Assembly: GCA_019745275.1 (NCBI GenBank)
Contig: JAIETJ010000012.1
Coordinates: 1 to 64,000, forward strand
DNA: 64,000 nt
Source: Pseudomonadaceae bacterium
Lineage (GTDB): Bacteria > Pseudomonadota > Gammaproteobacteria > Pseudomonadales > Pseudomonadaceae
Direction of reading: 5' to 3'
Shown here in pieces: positions 30,848 to 41,367 of this stretch. Position numbers and translations under genes: made by a program. The number at the start of each line of letters is the position of its first letter. Position 1 is the stretch's first letter. The notes beneath the pieces are model-generated. The model was not told the origin of the DNA, searched no databases, and saw nothing but the letters and a program-made list of their open reading frames with translations.

Positions 30848-31087
30848 ATGACCTTAGCCACCGATGCGATTCTGGATGCCAGCGGCCTTAATTGCCCTGA
30901 ACCGGTGATGATGCTGCACAACAAAGTCCGCGATCTGGCACCGGGTGCGTTGTTGAAGGTGATCGCCACCGATCCATCCACCCGCCGTGATATTCCCAAG
31001 TTTTGTATGTTTCTCGGCCACGAGTTAGTCGAGCAACAGGTTGAGGCGGGCACCTACCTGTATTGGATCAAAAAGAAACTCGTCTAA
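30848..31087 (+). CDS. tusA: Sulfurtransferase TusA
   Basis: [21 protein letters not shown]; start revised from 30791. Confidence 0.95.
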   Translation: MTLATDAILDASGLNCPEPVMMLHNKVRDLAPGALLKVIATDPSTRRDIPKFCMFLGHELVEQQVEAGTYLYWIKKKLV

Positions 31088-31122
31088 TCAGGTGTTAACG
31101 CCTAACCCACAGGCAGCGCGGG

Positions 31123-32502
31123 TTAGGCTCGCTCGTGTTGGCGAATCCGTCGTTTGCCGCTGCGCATCAGGCGGATGCCAAGCATGATCGCCGCGCAGGT
31201 TAAGCCGACAATCAAACCTTGCCACAACCCCCGCGGCCCCGAAGCCGGACCCCAGAAATCGGTTAGGCCCAAGCTGTAGCCGACGGGTAAACCGATCCCC
31301 CAATACGCAAACAGCGTTAGCAGCATGGTTACGCGGGTGTCTTGATAGCCGCGTAAGGCACCGGCGGCCGTGACTTGGATAGCGTCGGAAAACTGAAACA
31401 GCGCGGAAAAAATAATCAAACTGCTGGCCACGGCAATTACCGCTATGTCGCCGGTGTACAACCGGGCGATCGATTCGCGACCGAGAAACATCGCGCTGGC
31501 CGAGATGCAGGCATACGCCAGCGCCACCAACATGCCTACGCCGGCGGCGTAACGGGCTTGGCGTGGCTCGCCTCGACCGAGTGCTTGACCCACGCGCACA
31601 GTGACGGCCATGCCCAGCGCGTAGGGGATCATAAACACCATCGAGCTGAAATTAAGGGCGATTTGATGGCCTGCCACCACGGTGGCGCCCATGGCGCCGA
31701 TCAGCAGAGCGATCACCGAGAAAATGCTCGCTTCGGCAAAGATCGATACCCCTATGGGCACGCCAACCGACAGCAAGCGTTTAAGAATCGCCCAGTTGGG
31801 CCACTCAAAGTGGCTAAATAGTTTGCTGGCTTGGTAGTACGGCGCCCATTTCACCCACCACAGCATGGCCAGCAACATGCCCCACATGACGATGGCCGTG
31901 GCCCAACCACAACCGACCCCGCCCATTGCGGGTACGCCGAGTTTGCCGTAGATGAAAATGTAATTGGCCGGGATATTTATCAGCAGGCCAAGCAGGCCGA
32001 TCATCATGCTTGGGCGGGTGTGCCCTAGGCCGTCGCTGTAGCAGCGCAACACGTGATAAAGGGCCGCAGCGGGAAAACCACAAGCCACTGCGCGCAAATA
32101 GCCCATTGAGGGTTCAATCAGTTGTGGCTCAACATTCATAATTTGCAGGACGATTTGCGCGTGCCACAACAGTACACCGCAGACACTGCCCACCCATAAC
32201 GCCAGCCATGTGGCTTGGCGCACCAAGGGGCCGATTTCGTTGTGCAAACCACCGCCAAAGCGCTGTGCGACCTTGGGCGTGGTGGCCAATAAAATGCCGG
32301 TCATCAGCAAATACACCGGCACCCACAACGAGTTGCCCAAGGCCACTGCAGCGAGGTCGCGAGGGCTAACCCGGCCGGCCATTACCGTATCGACAAAGCC
32401 CATGGCGGTGTTCGCCAACTGCGCGATCATGATCGGTGCGGCAAGGGTGAGTAAGCTGCATAGTTCGGTGCGCAAGCGAGAGGCGCGCGAGAGGGTGGTC
32501 AT
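31123..32502 (-). CDS. norM: MATE family multidrug efflux transporter (NorM-like)
   Basis: AAPIMIAQLANTAMGFVDTVMAGRVSPRDLAAVALGNSLW; start revised from 32661. Confidence 0.9.
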   Translation of the reverse strand: MTTLSRASRLRTELCSLLTLAAPIMIAQLANTAMGFVDTVMAGRVSPRDLAAVALGNSLWVPVYLLMTGILLATTPKVAQRFGGGLHNEIGPLVRQATWLALWVGSVCGVLLWHAQIVLQIMNVEPQLIEPSMGYLRAVACGFPAAALYHVLRCYSDGLGHTRPSMMIGLLGLLINIPANYIFIYGKLGVPAMGGVGCGWATAIVMWGMLLAMLWWVKWAPYYQASKLFSHFEWPNWAILKRLLSVGVPIGVSIFAEASIFSVIALLIGAMGATVVAGHQIALNFSSMVFMIPYALGMAVTVRVGQALGRGEPRQARYAAGVGMLVALAYACISASAMFLGRESIARLYTGDIAVIAVASSLIIFSALFQFSDAIQVTAAGALRGYQDTRVTMLLTLFAYWGIGLPVGYSLGLTDFWGPASGPRGLWQGLIVGLTCAAIMLGIRLMRSGKRRIRQHERA

Positions 32503-32687
32503 CAAACTGTCCGGGCTGTTCAGCAAATCGAACAGTTTACGCGCCGAAGCCAAGCAGGGGAATGTAAAACTGACCGCTCGGCTTACTAATCCAAGGTGGC
32601 AAGCCGTTATGCGGTCGGCGCTGCCAGCGGGCAGGCAATGGCATAGAATGGCGCTGGACAACTTCCTAGAGCCGCATTGAGGCCTTT

Positions 32688-33839
32688 ATGCGCATTCTCG
32701 CCGACGAAAATATACCGCTGCTGGATGAGTTTTTTGCAGCCGACGCGAGCATTACTCGCTTGCCGGGGCGAGCTATTTGCGCCGCTGATGTACAGGCCGC
32801 CGACGTGTTGCTGGTGCGTTCGGTAACCCCGGTTGATCGGGCTTTATTGGCCGGCAGTGCGGTGCGTTTTGTCGGCACCTGCACCATAGGCACCGATCAT
32901 CTGGATCTCGAATATTTTGCTGAAGCTGGTATTCAGTGGGCCAGCGCGCCCGGCTGCAACGCACGCGGGGTCGTCGATTATATCCTCGGCAGTTTGTTGG
33001 CTTTGGCCGAGCGCACAGGCGCTGAGTTAAGCCAGCGCACCTATGGTGTGGTCGGCGCTGGTGAAGTCGGTGGGCGCTTGGTTAAGGCCATGCGCGCACT
33101 GGGCTGGCGGGTGCGGGTGTGTGATCCGCCGCGTGCGGCCGCTGAGGGCGGCGAGTATTGCAGCCTCGAACAATTGCTTAAACAGTGTGATGTCATCAGC
33201 CTGCATACCCCGCTAACCCTCGATGGCCCCCTGGCTACCCGGCATCTACTGGCCGCTGAGCAGTTGCAGGGGCTGTGCGCAGGGGCTTGGTTACTTAACG
33301 CCAGTCGCGGCGCGGTGCTGGATAACGCGGCGCTCTATCAGCTGCTGTTGCAGCGTCCAGATCTGCAAGTGGTGCTGGATGTCTGGGAGGGCGAGCCGTT
33401 AGTCGATGTGCCGCTGGCCGGCCTGTGTCAAATCGCTACCCCACATATCGCCGGTTACAGTTTGGATGGCAAATTACGTGGCACCGCGCAGATCTATCAA
33501 GCCTACTGCGCGTGGCGCCAGCAAGCCGCGACTGTGCAACTGGTCGACTTGCTCCCCGCCCCTTGGCTGGCCGCCGTTGAACTAGACCCGCGCGGCAGTC
33601 CTGCGTGGGCACTGGCCACCTTGTGCCGGGCGGTGTACGACCCGCGACGTGACGACGCCGATTTTCGCCGCAGTTTATTCGGCGATGCGCCCGCACGCCG
33701 CGCCGGCTTCGATGCCTTGCGCAAACATTATCCCCATCGGCGAGAAACAGATGGCTTACAGGTGCGTGTGCAACAACCGGCAGAGGCCATCTGCACGGTG
33801 GTCCAAGCCTTAGGTGCGAGCCTTAATAACGGCCAATAA
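32688..33839 (+). CDS. pdxB: 4-phosphoerythronate dehydrogenase
   Basis: [46 protein letters not shown]. Confidence 0.96.
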   Translation: MRILADENIPLLDEFFAADASITRLPGRAICAADVQAADVLLVRSVTPVDRALLAGSAVRFVGTCTIGTDHLDLEYFAEAGIQWASAPGCNARGVVDYILGSLLALAERTGAELSQRTYGVVGAGEVGGRLVKAMRALGWRVRVCDPPRAAAEGGEYCSLEQLLKQCDVISLHTPLTLDGPLATRHLLAAEQLQGLCAGAWLLNASRGAVLDNAALYQLLLQRPDLQVVLDVWEGEPLVDVPLAGLCQIATPHIAGYSLDGKLRGTAQIYQAYCAWRQQAATVQLVDLLPAPWLAAVELDPRGSPAWALATLCRAVYDPRRDDADFRRSLFGDAPARRAGFDALRKHYPHRRETDGLQVRVQQPAEAICTVVQALGASLNNGQ

Positions 33840-33871
33840 ACAGCCCGGCACTTAGCTGGACGAATGCTGGA

Positions 33872-34048
33872 TTAGGCTTTTTTCTGGGCCGCGACGTAGT
33901 GTCTGGCAAGGTCATGGCAGGCGCGTTGGATCATGCTTTCGGTGATGGCTATTTCGCGGCCTTGGGCGTCGATGAAGGCGCCACCGAACATGGCCTGCCG
34001 GGTCAGGTTGGTGCGGGTGATAGGGTTGCTAGCGGCTGGCAGGTTCAT
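33872..34048 (-). CDS. Small conserved-looking hypothetical protein (58 aa), not in the supplied track
   Basis: Manual translation MNLPAASNPITRTNLTRQAMFGGAFIDAQGREIAITESMIQRACHDLARHYVAAQKKA*; SD-like aaggaa upstream. Confidence 0.7.
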   Translation of the reverse strand: MNLPAASNPITRTNLTRQAMFGGAFIDAQGREIAITESMIQRACHDLARHYVAAQKKA

Positions 34049-34172
34049 GGTCGCGTTCCTTGGGAGCAGATGGTTGGCGCAGCTTAACGGGCCTTAATGA
34101 CCGGTCTATGACAGGGGCATAACGGCTGGGTATTTTTCCTCGCGCTACCGCTTCGGTGCGCACAGTAGGGCG

Positions 34173-35318
34173 ATGGTTATGAGTGTGTTTCACCTTGGGC
34201 TGATCATTAATCCACTGGCCGGTCTCGGCGGTTCGGTTGGTCTGAAAGGCAGCGATGGCGTGGCCGTACAAGCCTTGGCCTTGGGCGCCGAACCGCGTGC
34301 TGCGGCGCGCACCCGAATTGCCCTAGAGTGCTTGCTGGCGCAGTCCGCGCGGCTGGAATTTGCCACCTTCGCCGGTGCCATGGGCGCTGATTTATTAGCG
34401 GAAATGGGCTTTAACTATCGTGTGCTGGGCGAGTTAGCCGCGAGCAGCAGTAGCGCCATCGACACGCAAAACGCGGTGCTTGCCCTGCAAGACGCAGGCG
34501 TCGCGTTAATTATGTTTGCCGGCGGCGACGGCACCGCGCGGGATGTTTGCGCGGTGGCCAATAGCGCGCAGCCGGTACTGGGGATTCCGGCCGGGGTGAA
34601 GATCCATTCAGGGGTGTATGCCATCAGCCCGCGGGCGGCCGGTGAGCTAGCCAAACGTTTGCTCGAAGGCGGCTTGGTGCGCTTGGCCAGCGGCGAGGTG
34701 CGCGATCAGGATGAAGAGGCCTTGCGCGGCGGTAAGGTCGCGGCCCGTTGGTACGGCGAATTAACCGTGCCGGTGGAGGGCCACTATATGCAGCAGGTCA
34801 AGCAGGCCGGCATGGAGTCCGAAGAGCTGGTGCTGGTGGAAATCGCCGATTGGCTGCACGACAGCTGGGAGGCCGATGTGCGCTACGTCTTCGGCCCCGG
34901 TTCGACCCTGCATGGCATCGCCAGTAACCTCGGCTTGCCAACGTCGCTGTTGGGCATTGATGTAATCGAAAACGGCGCGCTAATCGCCAGTGATGTGACT
35001 GAGGCGCAGTTGTTCGAACTGGTGCACGGCTATCCGAGCCGCTTGCTGGTCACCGCTATTGGCGGCCAGGGGCATATTCTCGGTCGCGGTAATCAGCAAA
35101 TTAGCCCGCGAGTAGTGCGCGCCATAGGTCTGGAGCACCTGCGGGTGGTGGCGACTAAACGCAAATTGGCCACGCTGGCCGGGCGGCCGTTATTGGTCGA
35201 CAGTGGCGATGCGCAACTGGACAGTGCCTTCCCGGATGCCGTGCGGGTCTGGGCTGGCTACAAAGAAGAGTTGCTTTACCCATTGGGTTGGGGTGACGCT
35301 GCGCCCAGCAGCGACTAA
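34173..35318 (+). CDS. ATP-NAD kinase-like family protein
   Basis: HLGLIINPLAGLGGSVGLKGSDG; MFAGGDGTARDV. Confidence 0.85.
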   Translation: MVMSVFHLGLIINPLAGLGGSVGLKGSDGVAVQALALGAEPRAAARTRIALECLLAQSARLEFATFAGAMGADLLAEMGFNYRVLGELAASSSSAIDTQNAVLALQDAGVALIMFAGGDGTARDVCAVANSAQPVLGIPAGVKIHSGVYAISPRAAGELAKRLLEGGLVRLASGEVRDQDEEALRGGKVAARWYGELTVPVEGHYMQQVKQAGMESEELVLVEIADWLHDSWEADVRYVFGPGSTLHGIASNLGLPTSLLGIDVIENGALIASDVTEAQLFELVHGYPSRLLVTAIGGQGHILGRGNQQISPRVVRAIGLEHLRVVATKRKLATLAGRPLLVDSGDAQLDSAFPDAVRVWAGYKEELLYPLGWGDAAPSSD

Positions 35319-35343
35319 TAGCCTTAGCCATACGCGGCCAATA

Positions 35344-35596
35344 CAGACTGTGTGAAAACGTAGCGAGCGAAGGTTAGGCAAGGCAAAACAGGCGCAACGC
35401 AGCGAAGCGGAGTAACAGCCAAAGGCTGGCCCGCAGGGCGAGCGTAGCGAGTCAAAAGCGCAGTTTACGTGTTGTAAATGAGCATTTGATTCGCGTTGCT
35501 CACCCCTTCGGGGCCGCGCTAAAGCGCGTTCAGCCTGTGGCTGTGAGCCTGTTTTTAACGACGTATAACCGAGCGCAGTAGTTTTCACACGGTCTG
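35344..35596. mobile_element. MITE-like non-autonomous element with 16-bp terminal inverted repeats and AATA target duplications
   Basis: CAGACTGTGTGAAAAC ... GTTTTCACACGGTCTG (15/16 inverted); AATA at 35340-35343 and 35597-35600. Confidence 0.8.
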
Positions 35597-35609
35597 AATA
35601 GGAGGTTTT

Positions 35610-36038
35610 ATGCACAGCGCCGAGTCCGTTTTGCCCATCTTGGTTAACCAGCGCGTGGTGCTCTTTGATGGCGTCTGCAAGCTGTGTAACGGTTGGGCCA
35701 AGTTCTTAATTAAGCATGATCAACAACAGTTGTTCCGCCTCGCCTCGGTGCAGTCGGCTGAGGGGCAGGCGATTTTGCAATGGTGCGGTTTGCCTCTCGA
35801 TCATTTCGACACCATGGCCTATGTCGACAATGGCCAGCTGTTTGTGCGCTCGGCGGCGGTGCTGCAAATTGTCGCGCGACTGCCCGCGCCATGGTCTTGG
35901 CTGCGAGTCTTGCGAGTGTGCCCACGAGCGCTGCGCGACTGTTGTTACGACCGTATTGCGCTCAATCGCTACCGCCTGTTTGGCCGCTACGACAGCTGCT
36001 TGCTGCCGAGTGCCGATCACGCTAAGCGCTTTCTTTAA
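35610..36038 (+). CDS. Thiol-disulfide oxidoreductase DCC family (DUF393) protein
   Basis: VVLFDGVCKLCNGWAKFLIKHD motif; SD aggagg at 35600-35605. Confidence 0.92.
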   Translation: MHSAESVLPILVNQRVVLFDGVCKLCNGWAKFLIKHDQQQLFRLASVQSAEGQAILQWCGLPLDHFDTMAYVDNGQLFVRSAAVLQIVARLPAPWSWLRVLRVCPRALRDCCYDRIALNRYRLFGRYDSCLLPSADHAKRFL

Positions 36039-36193
36039 CGCCAGCTCATAGTTGGGCGTGGCTGCGGGTCCTTGATCCTGTCGTTGGCCGTCCCCATCTG
36101 TAGTGCAGACGCTCAGCGTTGCTTGAACTATCGGGCGGCACTGCCGGTGGTGTGCGGGCTAATCCGCTATGTGGTTCTGACCTGAGAGTACCT

Positions 36194-37972
36194 ATGCCGT
36201 CAATTTTGTCTGCCCGCCAACGTAATGCCTTGGGCATGGCCCAACGCTTCGTTGCGCCTTATCGTTGGCAAGTGCTGGGCGCTTTGTTGGCGCTGATGTT
36301 CACTGCTGCGATCACCCTATCGATGGGCCAGGGGATTAAGTTGCTGGTCGATCAGGGTTTGGCGACTCAGTCGCAGGCCGCTTTAAATCGCTCGATTGGC
36401 TTGTTTTTTGTGCTGGTGCTGGCGCTGGCAGTCGGTACTTTTAGCCGCTTTTATCTGGTCTCGTGGATTGGTGAACGCTTTGTCGCCGATATCCGTAAGC
36501 GGGTGTTCAACCATCTGATCAACCTGCATCCAGGCTTTTACGAGAGCAACCGCAGCTCGGAAATTCAGTCGCGGCTGACCGCCGACACCACCTTGCTGCA
36601 AACGGTAATCGGCTCGTCGTTGTCGATGGCGCTGCGCAATGTGCTGATGCTAATCGGCGGCATCATTTTGCTGTTTTTCACCAATGCCAAACTCACCGCC
36701 ATCGTCATCGTCGCCTTGCCGCTGGTGGTGGCGCCAATCTTAATCTTCGGCCGGCGGGTGCGCGCCTTGTCGCGGCAAACCCAGGACCGGGTGGCGGATG
36801 TCGGCAGCTATGTCGGTGAAACCCTCGGGCAGATCAAAACCGTGCAGGCCTACAACCACCAAGAGCAAGATAAAAGCCGCTTTAGTGCCACGGTGGAAGA
36901 TGCGTTTACCACCGCCGGTAAACGCATAAAACAGCGTGCTTGGCTGATCACCGTGGTGATTGTGCTGGTACTTGGCGCCGTCGGCGTGATGCTCTGGGTT
37001 GGCGGTATGGACGTGATCGCCGGGCGTATCAGTGGCGGTGATCTGGCGGCATTTGTGTTTTACAGCTTGATCGTCGGCATGGCCTTCGGCGCTATCAGTG
37101 AGGTGATTGGTGAGTTGCAGGCGGCCGCCGGTGCCGCCGAGCGAATTGCCGAGTTACTGCAGGCCGAAAACGCCATCACTGCGCCCGTTGCGGGTTTGCT
37201 GCAACTGCCAGCCCGGGCGAGTGGCCTCATTCAGCTAGAAAACCTAAGGTTTGCCTACCCGAGTCGGCCAGATAGCTGGGCCGTCGATGGCATTAACTTG
37301 CAGGTTGAGCCGGGGGAAACCTTGGCGCTGGTCGGGCCATCGGGTGCGGGTAAGTCGACGTTGTTCGATCTGTTGCTGCGCTTTTTCGACCCGCAAGAGG
37401 GGCGAATTCTGGTCGAGGGGCTACCGATCACCCAGCTTGACCCGCAGGATTTGCGTCGTTGCTTTGCCTTGGTGTCGCAAAACCCTGCGCTGTTTTACGG
37501 TTCGGTCGAGGACAACTTGCGTTACGGTAAACCAACCGCCAGTCATGCCGAAGTCGAGGCCGCCGCACGGGCGGCGCATGCCCATGAGTTCATCATGAAA
37601 ATGCCAGGCGGCTATCAGACTCGGCTCGGCGACGGCGGGCTGGGCTTGTCTGGCGGGCAGCGGCAGCGCTTGGCGATTGCCCGAGCACTGCTGGTCGATG
37701 CGCCGATTTTACTGCTCGATGAAGCTACCAGCGCGCTGGATGCCGAGAGCGAATACCTGATCCAGCAGGCCTTGCCACGCTTGATGAGTGGCCGCACTAC
37801 GCTGGTGATAGCGCACCGCTTGGCCACGGTAAAAAGCGCCGATCGCATTGCTGTGATCGAACACGGCAAGTTGCTGGCCATCGGTAAGCACGCCGAATTA
37901 GTCGCGAGCAATCCGCTGTATGCGCGATTGGCCGAGCTGCAATTTAATCACCACGATGACGCAGCGTTGTAA
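36194..37972 (+). CDS. ABC transporter, fused permease and ATPase
   Basis: GPSGAGKST Walker A, LSGGQRQRLAIARALL signature, ILLLDEATSALD Walker B; start revised from 36119. Confidence 0.93.
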   Translation: MPSILSARQRNALGMAQRFVAPYRWQVLGALLALMFTAAITLSMGQGIKLLVDQGLATQSQAALNRSIGLFFVLVLALAVGTFSRFYLVSWIGERFVADIRKRVFNHLINLHPGFYESNRSSEIQSRLTADTTLLQTVIGSSLSMALRNVLMLIGGIILLFFTNAKLTAIVIVALPLVVAPILIFGRRVRALSRQTQDRVADVGSYVGETLGQIKTVQAYNHQEQDKSRFSATVEDAFTTAGKRIKQRAWLITVVIVLVLGAVGVMLWVGGMDVIAGRISGGDLAAFVFYSLIVGMAFGAISEVIGELQAAAGAAERIAELLQAENAITAPVAGLLQLPARASGLIQLENLRFAYPSRPDSWAVDGINLQVEPGETLALVGPSGAGKSTLFDLLLRFFDPQEGRILVEGLPITQLDPQDLRRCFALVSQNPALFYGSVEDNLRYGKPTASHAEVEAAARAAHAHEFIMKMPGGYQTRLGDGGLGLSGGQRQRLAIARALLVDAPILLLDEATSALDAESEYLIQQALPRLMSGRTTLVIAHRLATVKSADRIAVIEHGKLLAIGKHAELVASNPLYARLAELQFNHHDDAAL

Positions 37973-37987
37973 TCAGGGAGTAGGCGG

Positions 37988-39097
37988 GTGATGGATAAGG
38001 ACTTCAATGTGCTGGTGCTCGGCGGCTATGGCAACTTCGGTAGCTTGATCGTCCGTCGGCTGCAGACTATTGCCGGTTTGCGGGTGTGGGTCGCCGGGCG
38101 TGATCTACACAAGGCGCAGGCATTGGCGGCGCAAACCGCGAGCCATGCCGTGCGACTGGATATCAATCAGGCCGATTTAGCCGAGCAACTGCGCGTACTT
38201 AACATCGATTTGGTGATTTCCACCGCTGGACCGTTTCAAGGCCAGGATTATCGGGTCGCGCTGGCCGCCATCAATGCCGGTGCGCATTACGTGGACTTGG
38301 CCGATGCCCGCGAGTTTGTCTGCGGCATCGGCGAGTTAGATGCACAAGCGCGGCAGGCCGGGGTGCTTATTTGCGCAGGCGGCAGCTCGGTGCCGGCCTT
38401 GAGTGCGGCGGTGGTTGATCAATTACTGCCGCGTTTTAGCCGGCTCGACAGCATCTGGCATGGCATTAGCTCGTCGGAGAAAACCCCCGGTGTCTCGACC
38501 CTTGCCGGCGTGCTCAACTACTGCGGTAAAGCTGTGCGGCAATGGCGTGACGGCGCTTGGAGTGAGGTTGTCGGCTGGCAGAGTTTAAGCGCTTATGACT
38601 TTCCCAAACCCCTCGGTCGGCGTTGGGTGAGCAACTGCGATATCCCCGATTTAGAGCTGTTTCCAGTGCGTTATCCGAGCGTGCGTGAGGTGCGTTTCTC
38701 TGCCGGTGTAGGTTTGCGCGCCACCCAGTTCGGCACTTGGTTGCTCAGTGGTCTGGTGCGCGCCGGACTGCTGCGCAGCGCTGTACCCTTGGCCCCGCTG
38801 CTGCGCCGTGCGGCGGTCATGCTCGAACCTTTGGGCGATGGCATCAGCGGCATGTTCGTGCGCCTGCAGGGGCTCGATCAACAAGGCCAGCCGCAAACCC
38901 TGTGTTGGGAGCTGCAAGCGCTGAATAATGATGGGCCGAATATCCCCTGCATGGCCGCCGTAGCGCTGGCGCGCAAGTTGGCGACGGGCAAGGTTAGCGA
39001 GCGTGGCGCTATGCCGTGCATCGGCCTGCTGACGGTGACCGAGTACTTGGCAGAGCTAGAGGGCATGGCGATTTCTGTGTCTGAGCGGCAATGCTAG
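37988..39097 (+). CDS. Saccharopine dehydrogenase NADP-binding domain protein
   Basis: VLVLGGYGNFGSLIVRRL; DLVISTAGPFQGQDYRVALAAI. Confidence 0.8.
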   Translation: MMDKDFNVLVLGGYGNFGSLIVRRLQTIAGLRVWVAGRDLHKAQALAAQTASHAVRLDINQADLAEQLRVLNIDLVISTAGPFQGQDYRVALAAINAGAHYVDLADAREFVCGIGELDAQARQAGVLICAGGSSVPALSAAVVDQLLPRFSRLDSIWHGISSSEKTPGVSTLAGVLNYCGKAVRQWRDGAWSEVVGWQSLSAYDFPKPLGRRWVSNCDIPDLELFPVRYPSVREVRFSAGVGLRATQFGTWLLSGLVRAGLLRSAVPLAPLLRRAAVMLEPLGDGISGMFVRLQGLDQQGQPQTLCWELQALNNDGPNIPCMAAVALARKLATGKVSERGAMPCIGLLTVTEYLAELEGMAISVSERQC

Positions 39098-39323
39098 CGG
39101 TGACTAATATTCAAGTGAGCGGTGAGTTCACCTATAAATCGTCGACACGTTGAAACTGGTCTAGCGTTATTTTATGGGGTTGGCGCCAACTTAGAGCACC
39201 TAGCCACGCCTTTGTGGGGGGGCAATTATTTTCCCTATCGCTGCATCCAAAACCGAATTGGTTACGTTATTCAGGTAGGTCAAATTTATGGCCGGCTTTT
39301 TAACTCCATGGTTTTAGGAAGGC

Positions 39324-39701
39324 GTGATGATAGTTAAATCAGTAAGTTTGTTAGTCCTGTTCGGTTTCTTTGCAGTTGGCGTGCAAGCGCAACCGGTTAT
39401 GCAGCCGGCCGCCCAAGGCGGCATCCTCACCGACTCGGCGGGCATCACTCTGTACACATACGATTCAGACCAGCCCGGCAAAAGTATTTGCCAAGGCTCC
39501 TGTCTGCAAGCTTGGCCTGCTTACGCCGCTGAGCCGGCGGCCGGCGAGGTCCTGGCCAGCGAGGCCAGCCGTTTAAAAAATGGTGGCGCGCAGCAGTGGG
39601 CCTGGAACGGCAAGCCTTTGTACTATTTTATCGGCGATAACAAACCGGGGGATCGTATCGGTGATGGCAGTGCTGATGTTTGGCATATTGTTAAGCCGTA
39701 A
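39324..39701 (+). CDS. Secreted COG4315-like repeat protein
   Basis: Signal peptide; LYTYDSDQPGKSICQGSCLQAWPAY. Confidence 0.75.
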   Translation: MMIVKSVSLLVLFGFFAVGVQAQPVMQPAAQGGILTDSAGITLYTYDSDQPGKSICQGSCLQAWPAYAAEPAAGEVLASEASRLKNGGAQQWAWNGKPLYYFIGDNKPGDRIGDGSADVWHIVKP

Positions 39702-39735
39702 GCGCCATCAATTGACTAAGTAACAACCAGTAGAA

Positions 39736-39767
39736 ATGCCAACGCCCCAGTTATGGGGCGTTGGCAT
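39736..39767. terminator. 13-bp perfect hairpin between convergent genes
   Basis: atgccaacgcccc-agttat-ggggcgttggcat; no strong T-tract. Confidence 0.55.
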
Positions 39768-39825
39768 GTGTGCAGCGGGTCTTTCAAGCGCTCAGGCGTA
39801 GGCTGAGCGCTAGTTGGCGCTTACC

Positions 39826-40107
39826 TTAGCGGTATTCGCACAGGTAGGCGGTGTCTTCGCTGACTTTTAGCTGAAACTTGCTGTTGGCCGGAACGGTGAA
39901 CTGGCTGCCGCTGGTGAAGGCTTCCCAACTGTCGCTGCCCGGCAATTTAACCGTAAGTGCGCCGGCGACTACGTGCATGATTTCCAGTTGGCTGGTGCCA
40001 AACTCGTATTCGCCAGCAGCCATAACGCCTATGGTGGCGGGGCCGGCGGTCATGCCGAAAGCAATGGATTTGACGCTGCCGTCGAAGTATTCGTTAACTT
40101 TAAACAT
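39826..40107 (-). CDS. ppnP: Pyrimidine/purine nucleoside phosphorylase (DUF1255)
   Basis: [48 protein letters not shown]. Confidence 0.94.
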   Translation of the reverse strand: MFKVNEYFDGSVKSIAFGMTAGPATIGVMAAGEYEFGTSQLEIMHVVAGALTVKLPGSDSWEAFTSGSQFTVPANSKFQLKVSEDTAYLCEYR

Positions 40108-40332
40108 GGCGGTATTCTCGTAAGGGTTAACAGCGGAAGGGTTAAAAAGGGGCGCTCAGTATGCCCAAGCCGATTGTGTGCGTCATCCGCTTTGCATGGC
40201 CGAAGGCGCTCGGTTACACAATTAAAAGGCTGGTGTGAGGGCGTGCCGACGTGGCAGCTTAGCCTGGCGCTGCCTCGGCACGCCGTTGCTGGGGCTGCTA
40301 GGCTCAGTGATGAACTTATTGGGAGCGAGCAA

Positions 40333-41205
40333 ATGGCTAAAGTGTGCTTTATCGGCCTAGGTGTTATGGGTTTTCCAATGGCCGGTCATTTGGCTTCGGA
40401 GGGGCATGAGGTGTGCGTGTACAACCGCACTCAGGCCAAAGCTGAAAGCTGGGTCGAACGTTTCGCCGGTGAATTTGCCGCAACGGCGCGAGAGGCCGCG
40501 GCGGGCGCTGAATTTGTATTCAGTTGCGTCGGTAATGACGAGGATTTACGCAGCGTGTTACTAGGTCCGGACGGGGCGATGGCGGGCATGGCCGCAGGCA
40601 GCGTGCTGATCGATCACACTACGGCATCGGCGACTGTGGCTCGAGAGTTGGCGTTGCTCGCCGCCGAGCGGGAGTTGGGTTTTCTCGACGCGCCGGTGTC
40701 GGGCGGGCAGGCAGGCGCGGAGAGTGGCATGTTGTCGATCATGGTTGGCGGCGAACCTGAGATTTATCAGCGCGCCCTGCCGGTGCTCGAGTGTTACGCC
40801 AAGATGGTTAGCCTGATGGGCTCCGTTGGAAGCGGGCAATTGACCAAGATGGTTAATCAGATCTGTGTAGGCGGGCTGCTGCAAGGCTTGTCTGAGGCGC
40901 TGCACTTTGCTCAGTGCGCAGGTTTGGATGCGCATGCGGCGATGCAGGTTATCCGCCATGGCGCTGCGCAGTCATGGCAGCTGGAGCATCGCCACGCCAG
41001 CATGCTGGCAGGCGAGTACAAACATGGCTTTGCGGTGGACTGGATGCGCAAAGACTTGGCAATTTTACTTGATGAGGCGCGCAATAACGGCGCGCAACTG
41101 CCGGTTACCGCCCTGGTCGATCAGTTTTATGCCGATGTGCAAAACATGGGTGGTGGGCGCTGGGATACTTCCAGCTTACTGGCGCGCTTAACTGAGACGA
41201 AGTAA
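40333..41205 (+). CDS. NAD(P)-dependent 3-hydroxyisobutyrate dehydrogenase family oxidoreductase
   Basis: VCFIGLGVMGFPMAGHLA; FLDAPVSGGQAGAESG; start revised from 39973. Confidence 0.9.
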   Translation: MAKVCFIGLGVMGFPMAGHLASEGHEVCVYNRTQAKAESWVERFAGEFAATAREAAAGAEFVFSCVGNDEDLRSVLLGPDGAMAGMAAGSVLIDHTTASATVARELALLAAERELGFLDAPVSGGQAGAESGMLSIMVGGEPEIYQRALPVLECYAKMVSLMGSVGSGQLTKMVNQICVGGLLQGLSEALHFAQCAGLDAHAAMQVIRHGAAQSWQLEHRHASMLAGEYKHGFAVDWMRKDLAILLDEARNNGAQLPVTALVDQFYADVQNMGGGRWDTSSLLARLTETK

Positions 41206-41367
41206 ATGTTGCGGATGTTGCTTCGCCGCATGCTCAGCTACTCGACACGCTAAAGACTTTCCGGCAGTAAGTGCGCGTGAGTAAGTAAGCGGGGGCGTCG
41301 GTGATTTCACCGATAGCGCTAGCTTGCAGGTAAAATCAGTTATCGATGATTTTAACGGCGCTTAATT

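Noticed and set aside
35190-35615. 141-aa minus ORF spanning the MITE-like element
   Set aside because: It crosses both element boundaries and the end of the NAD kinase-like gene; a by-product of open frames within the insertion
36194-37972. ABC exporter considered as part of CydDC for bd oxidase assembly
   Set aside because: Single fused half-transporter without a partner, far from cyd and unlike a cydDC pair
39122-39337. 71-aa plus ORF before the COG4315-like gene
   Set aside because: No recognisable motif, poor start context, overlaps the real start of the secreted protein
39973-40332. N-terminal extension of the 3-hydroxyisobutyrate dehydrogenase ORF
   Set aside because: Overlaps ppnP antisense; the conserved Rossmann start is MAKVCFIGLGVMG at 40333
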